From an uncultured Methylobacillus sp. (GTDB lineage Bacteria > Pseudomonadota > Gammaproteobacteria > Burkholderiales > Methylophilaceae): DNA of 12,134 bases. Made by a program: the position numbers and the translations under genes. Where the stretch lies: positions 1-12,134 of the forward strand of contig CAMLDO010000045.1 of NCBI GenBank assembly GCA_946478865.1. Reading direction: 5' to 3'. The notes under the pieces are model-generated. The model ran no database searches. It saw only the letters and a program-made list of their open reading frames with translations, and was not told the DNA's origin. Below, piece by piece: positions 7,321 through 12,134 of the stretch; the first letter of the stretch is position 1; every line of letters begins with the position of its first letter.

Positions 7321-7854
7321 TTAATTCGCCGCCTTGGGTTTGCTTGCGCCTACTGCGTTCAGGCGGCGCATGATCTCGCGCGCGGCATCGCTGCGCATGT
7401 CGTTGTAGAGGCGAGCTTCTTCGCCTTCCTTGGCCAGGGTCTGCGTATCGTCGTAGGAGTAATCGCGGCGTTGCTCGATGCTCTGTGCCGGTCCCCACAG
7501 TTCGCTGGAGGCTTCGCGCCAGCGATAAGTCACCCGGTAGAACAGCTCGTATTCGCGCACCTTGCCGCCGCCGGACAGCGAGAGAATGTTCTTCTCGGTC
7601 CGTTCTTCCATGATTTCCAGCAGCATCTCGGCTTCTTCGGGCGTCTGCACGATTTCCACACCGCTGCTGCGCAAGGAGCGACGCAGTTCCTTGGCCAGCA
7701 CGGAGCTGCTCTGGCTTTGCTGCAGATAGACCTTCTTGAAGCCGAAGTCCGTCATGCCGCGCAGTTGGAAGCCGCAGGCCGCCAGCGCAAACAGGCTGCA
7801 AGCCAGCAGAATATTGCGCAACGTGGCGGCGGAGCAAAGATGTGCAAGTTTCAT
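7321..7854 (-). CDS. lptE: LPS-assembly lipoprotein LptE
   Basis: Outer-membrane lipoprotein that sits as a plug in the LptD barrel and helps insert lipopolysaccharide into the outer leaflet. The 177-residue protein begins with a lipoprotein signal peptide: a short basic start, a hydrophobic stretch LLACSLFALAAC (16-27) and a lipobox LAAC with Cys27 as the lipidated residue. The mature protein begins CGFQLRG, which is a hallmark of LptE, and later has YELFYRVTYRW (a beta strand) and a QRRDYSYDD segment. The ATG lies three bases after the leuS stop, with GTAGGG as a weak binding site in the leuS end. leuS-lptE-holA is the conserved order. The gene indicates a Gram-negative organism making LPS. 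Confidence 0.95.
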   Translation of the reverse strand: MKLAHLCSAATLRNILLACSLFALAACGFQLRGMTDFGFKKVYLQQSQSSSVLAKELRRSLRSSGVEIVQTPEEAEMLLEIMEERTEKNILSLSGGGKVREYELFYRVTYRWREASSELWGPAQSIEQRRDYSYDDTQTLAKEGEEARLYNDMRSDAAREIMRRLNAVGASKPKAAN

Positions 7855-7857
7855 GGT

Positions 7858-10569
<2,712 letters not shown>

Positions 10570-10585
10570 CTAAGGAAAGGGGGAA

Positions 10586-10614
10586 ATTATACCTTGCGAT
10601 TGGTTGGTTGATTG
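10586..10614 (-). promoter_or_regulatory. Probable sigma70 promoter for the leuS operon
   Basis: On the - strand a perfect TATAAT lies at 10591-10586, about 35 bases before the leuS ATG. At a 17-base spacing the -35 position (10614-10609) reads CAATCA, which is a poor match, so an activator or another element may help. Predicted start of transcription is near 10579, giving a leader of about 28 bases. Confidence 0.5.
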
Positions 10615-10632
10615 CTCAAGCTCACGTATAAT
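10604..10632 (+). promoter_or_regulatory. Probable sigma70 promoter for phosphoribulokinase
   Basis: TTGGTT at 10604-10609 and a perfect TATAAT at 10627-10632 are separated by 17 bases. The -35 half matches only TTG of the consensus. Predicted transcription start is near 10639, which leaves a leader of nearly 90 bases before the ATG. The -35 region touches that of the leuS promoter on the other strand. Confidence 0.6.
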
Positions 10633-10644
10633 TATTTTGAAACA

Positions 10645-10666
10645 AGAGCCTCGGTAACACGGCTCT
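10645..10666 (+). promoter_or_regulatory. Leader hairpin 1 of phosphoribulokinase mRNA
   Basis: AGAGCC (10645-10650) and GGCTCT (10661-10666) are perfectly complementary across a 10-base loop. The hairpin would begin only a few bases after the predicted transcription start, so it could shield the 5' end of the message. No run of T follows, so it is not a terminator. Confidence 0.5.
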
Positions 10667-10680
10667 AAAGCACAAACGCC

Positions 10681-10707
10681 GCGCCTGACAGGTGACTGTT
10701 CAGGCGT
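10681..10707 (+). promoter_or_regulatory. Leader hairpin 2 of phosphoribulokinase mRNA, with GNRA-type tetraloop
   Basis: CGCCTGACAG (10682-10691) pairs with CTGT and CAGGCG (10696-10699 and 10701-10706), leaving one unpaired T at 10700. The loop is GTGA, a GNRA tetraloop in RNA. A G-U pair at 10681/10707 can extend it. That makes a 10 to 11 base-pair GC-rich stem ending eight bases before the Shine-Dalgarno sequence. Only a short T run (10711-10714) follows, so it is at best a weak attenuator. An mRNA-stability or translation-control element is as likely. Confidence 0.6.
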
Positions 10708-10714
10708 AAATTTT

Positions 10715-10720
10715 GAGGAG
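10715..10720 (+). promoter_or_regulatory. Ribosome binding site of phosphoribulokinase
   Basis: GAGGAG lies six bases before ATG 10727 and fixes that start. It stands just after leader hairpin 2. Confidence 0.8.
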
Positions 10721-10726
10721 AGCCCC

Positions 10727-11614
10727 ATGTCCAAGAAGCATCCCGTGATCGCCGTCACCGGATCTTCCGGTGCGGGTACGACGACGGTAAAGCGTACTTT
10801 CGAGCAGATTTTCCGACGTGAAAGCATTGAAGCCGCAGTTCTGGAAGGTGATAGTTTTCATAGCCTGACCCGCGCAGAATTCAAGGATGCCGTCGAAGAG
10901 GCTGACAGTAACAACCAGCGTGCCCCCAGCCACTTTGGCCCGGAAGCCAATCACTTCGACAAGATCGAGGAAACTTTCCGTTTGTACGGCGAAACCGGCA
11001 TGTGCAAACGCCGGTATTACGTGCATAGCGCCCCCGAAGCCACCGAGTTCAATGCCCGGCTTGGCACCAAGTTGCAGCCCGGAGAATTCACGCCATGGGA
11101 AGACATTCCGGCCGGGTCCGACATTCTGTTCTACGAAGGCCTGCATGGCGGCGTGGTTACCGACAAGGTCAATATCGCCAAGTATGTGGATCTGCTGATC
11201 GGTGTCGTGCCTATCGTGAATCTGGAATGGATCCAGAAGATTCACCGGGATACCGCCGAGCGCGGCTATTCTGCGGAAGCCGTGACCCAGACCATTTTGC
11301 GTCGCATGCGCGATTACGTGGAATACATCTGCCCGCAGTTCTCGAACACGGACATCAACTTCCAGCGGGTATCGACCGTGGATACTTCCAATCCTTTCGT
11401 CGCGCGCGATATTCCGACTGCTGACGAGAGCTTTGTGGTGATCCGTTACCGCGAGCCTTCGAAAGCGGATTTCGAGTATCTGCTTGCCATGATCAAGGAC
11501 TCTTTCATGTCGCGCCGTAATACCATCGTGGTGCCGGGCGGCAAGATGAGCCTGGCGATGGAGCTGATCCTCACGCCGCTGATCAAGGAATTGATTGCGC
11601 GCCGCATGGACTGA
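10727..11614 (+). CDS. prkB: Phosphoribulokinase, proteobacterial class I
   Basis: Phosphorylates ribulose 5-phosphate with ATP to ribulose 1,5-bisphosphate, the Rubisco substrate; specific to the Calvin cycle. The 295-residue length matches the octameric proteobacterial form. The P-loop is GSSGAGTT (12-19). Asp42 in EGDSFH and Arg49 match catalytic and substrate residues described for the Rhodobacter enzyme. EGLHGG (137-142), the IHRDTAERGYS segment (172-182), CPQFSNTDINFQR (202-214) and VDTSNPF follow in family order. Class I enzymes are typically activated by NADH and inhibited by AMP; the sequence agrees with the class, but regulation is not shown here. The start is fixed by GAGGAG. The gene stands alone, divergent from leuS and convergent with adk, and not next to Rubisco genes. 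In some proteobacteria the prkB paralogue of this class occurs outside a full Calvin cycle, so autotrophy is likely but not proven. Confidence 0.96.
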   Translation: MSKKHPVIAVTGSSGAGTTTVKRTFEQIFRRESIEAAVLEGDSFHSLTRAEFKDAVEEADSNNQRAPSHFGPEANHFDKIEETFRLYGETGMCKRRYYVHSAPEATEFNARLGTKLQPGEFTPWEDIPAGSDILFYEGLHGGVVTDKVNIAKYVDLLIGVVPIVNLEWIQKIHRDTAERGYSAEAVTQTILRRMRDYVEYICPQFSNTDINFQRVSTVDTSNPFVARDIPTADESFVVIRYREPSKADFEYLLAMIKDSFMSRRNTIVVPGGKMSLAMELILTPLIKELIARRMD

Positions 11615-11633
11615 CCGGCGCATTGACTGCATA

Positions 11634-11669
11634 AACAAAAAAGCCTGCGAAATCGCAGGCTTTTTTGTT
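11634..11669. terminator. Bidirectional rho-independent terminator between prkB and adk
   Basis: A perfect 17-base inverted repeat (11634-11650 and 11653-11669) with GC-rich core GCCTGCGA and A/T runs on both outer sides. Read on either strand, a stable stem is followed by six or more T, so it can end both the phosphoribulokinase message (+) and the adenylate kinase message (-). It lies 19 bases after the prkB stop and 16 bases after the adk stop. Confidence 0.93.
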
Positions 11670-11685
11670 GGCTGGAACTGGCGGC

Positions 11686-12134
11686 TTACTTGAGCGCGGT
11701 GAAAATCTGGTCGCGGATGCCATCCACACTGCCAACGCCGTTGACGCGCACGTAGATCGGCGCTTTGCCACCTTGCGCTGCCCACTGCGAATAGTAGCCG
11801 ACCAGTTGTTCGGTCTGCGTGTGGTAGACCTCGAGGCGCTTTTTGATGGTGTCTTCCTGGTCGTCGTCGCGCTGGATCAGGTCCTCGCCGGTCACATCGT
11901 CCTTGCCGGCGACCTTGGGCGGATTGAATTCGACATGATAGGTGCGGCCGGAAGACAAGTGCACGCGGCGGCCGGAGAGGCGCTTGACGATTTCCTCGTC
12001 CGGCACGTCGATTTCGACCACGTAGTCGATGTCCACGCCCGCCTGCTTCATCGCTTCAGCCTGCGGAATCGTGCGCGGAAAGCCGTCGAACAGGAAGCCG
12101 TTGGCGCAGTCCGCGTCCTTGATGCGCTCCTTGA
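11686..12134 (-). CDS. adk: Adenylate kinase, C-terminal part (5' end outside window)
   Basis: Interconverts ATP and AMP with two ADP, balancing adenine nucleotides in the cytoplasm. 148 residues are visible and the frame stays open to the right edge, so about 70 N-terminal residues including the P-loop lie outside. [10 protein letters not shown], the AMP-binding motif, is near the edge (coded at about 12098-12069). The LID domain follows: [20 protein letters not shown] and then [17 protein letters not shown], which contains the conserved arginine-aspartate segment. The LID lacks the four-cysteine zinc site of Gram-positive enzymes and has the His/Ser/Asp type usual in proteobacteria. The C-terminus FTALK with TAA stop is normal. 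It is convergent with prkB across a shared terminator. Confidence 0.96.
   Translation of the reverse strand, partial: KERIKDADCANGFLFDGFPRTIPQAEAMKQAGVDIDYVVEIDVPDEEIVKRLSGRRVHLSSGRTYHVEFNPPKVAGKDDVTGEDLIQRDDDQEDTIKKRLEVYHTQTEQLVGYYSQWAAQGGKAPIYVRVNGVGSVDGIRDQIFTALK

Noticed and set aside
10600..10614. TTGG-TTGG-TTGA-TTG tandem stretch as a repeat array or CRISPR-like element
   Set aside because: Too short and without spacers; it coincides with the overlapping -35 regions.
10682..10714. Hairpin 2 of the prkB leader read as a terminator ending transcription before prkB
   Set aside because: Only four T follow, three bases after the stem, and a good ribosome binding site and gene come next. 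A weak attenuator is possible; a full terminator is unlikely.
10700..11785. Open frame of 361 codons on the - strand opposite prkB
   Set aside because: Antisense to phosphoribulokinase and crosses the terminator; no domain seen.

Overview
The window looks like an ordinary stretch of core chromosome from a GC-rich betaproteobacterium. Gene order and protein families point to an autotrophic lineage in or near Nitrosomonadales/Gallionellaceae; this is inference from content, not a database match. Two Calvin-cycle enzymes are present: class I fructose-1,6-bisphosphatase at the left edge and a proteobacterial class I phosphoribulokinase near the right. An LPS-assembly lipoprotein (LptE) shows a Gram-negative outer membrane. 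I saw no mobile element, CRISPR array, phage gene, toxin-antitoxin pair, tRNA or rRNA.

Layout. (1) Bases 1-917, + strand: the 3' part of fbp, then a small 82-codon gene of unknown function with a near-perfect ribosome binding site. (2) Bases 914-10551, - strand: ten tightly packed genes reading right to left, leuS, lptE, holA, proA, nadD, rsfS, rlmH, phr (photolyase), a DUF488 gene and a uracil-DNA-glycosylase-family gene. Gaps are 0 to 16 bases and there are two short overlaps, so one operon is likely. (3) Bases 10552-10726: a divergent control region with a promoter for leuS on one strand and one for phosphoribulokinase on the other, plus two hairpins in the phosphoribulokinase leader. (4) Bases 10727-11614, + strand: phosphoribulokinase. 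(5) Bases 11634-11669: a strong bidirectional terminator. (6) Bases 11686-12134, - strand: the C-terminal part of adenylate kinase.

How the genes work together. The first seven operon genes are growth functions: tRNA charging, outer-membrane LPS assembly, DNA replication clamp loading, proline synthesis, NAD synthesis, and ribosome silencing and maturation. The leuS-lptE-holA-(proA)-nadD-rsfS-rlmH order is a known proteobacterial arrangement. The last three genes form what looks like a DNA-repair addition: a light-driven photolyase, a DUF488 protein and an Fe-S type uracil-DNA glycosylase homologue.

I did not find a clearly undescribed system. The points most worth a second look are the structured leader of phosphoribulokinase, the loss of the outer tryptophan of the photolyase electron-transfer triad, the repair trio at the operon end, and the small gene behind fbp whose stop codon overlaps that of the opposing operon.
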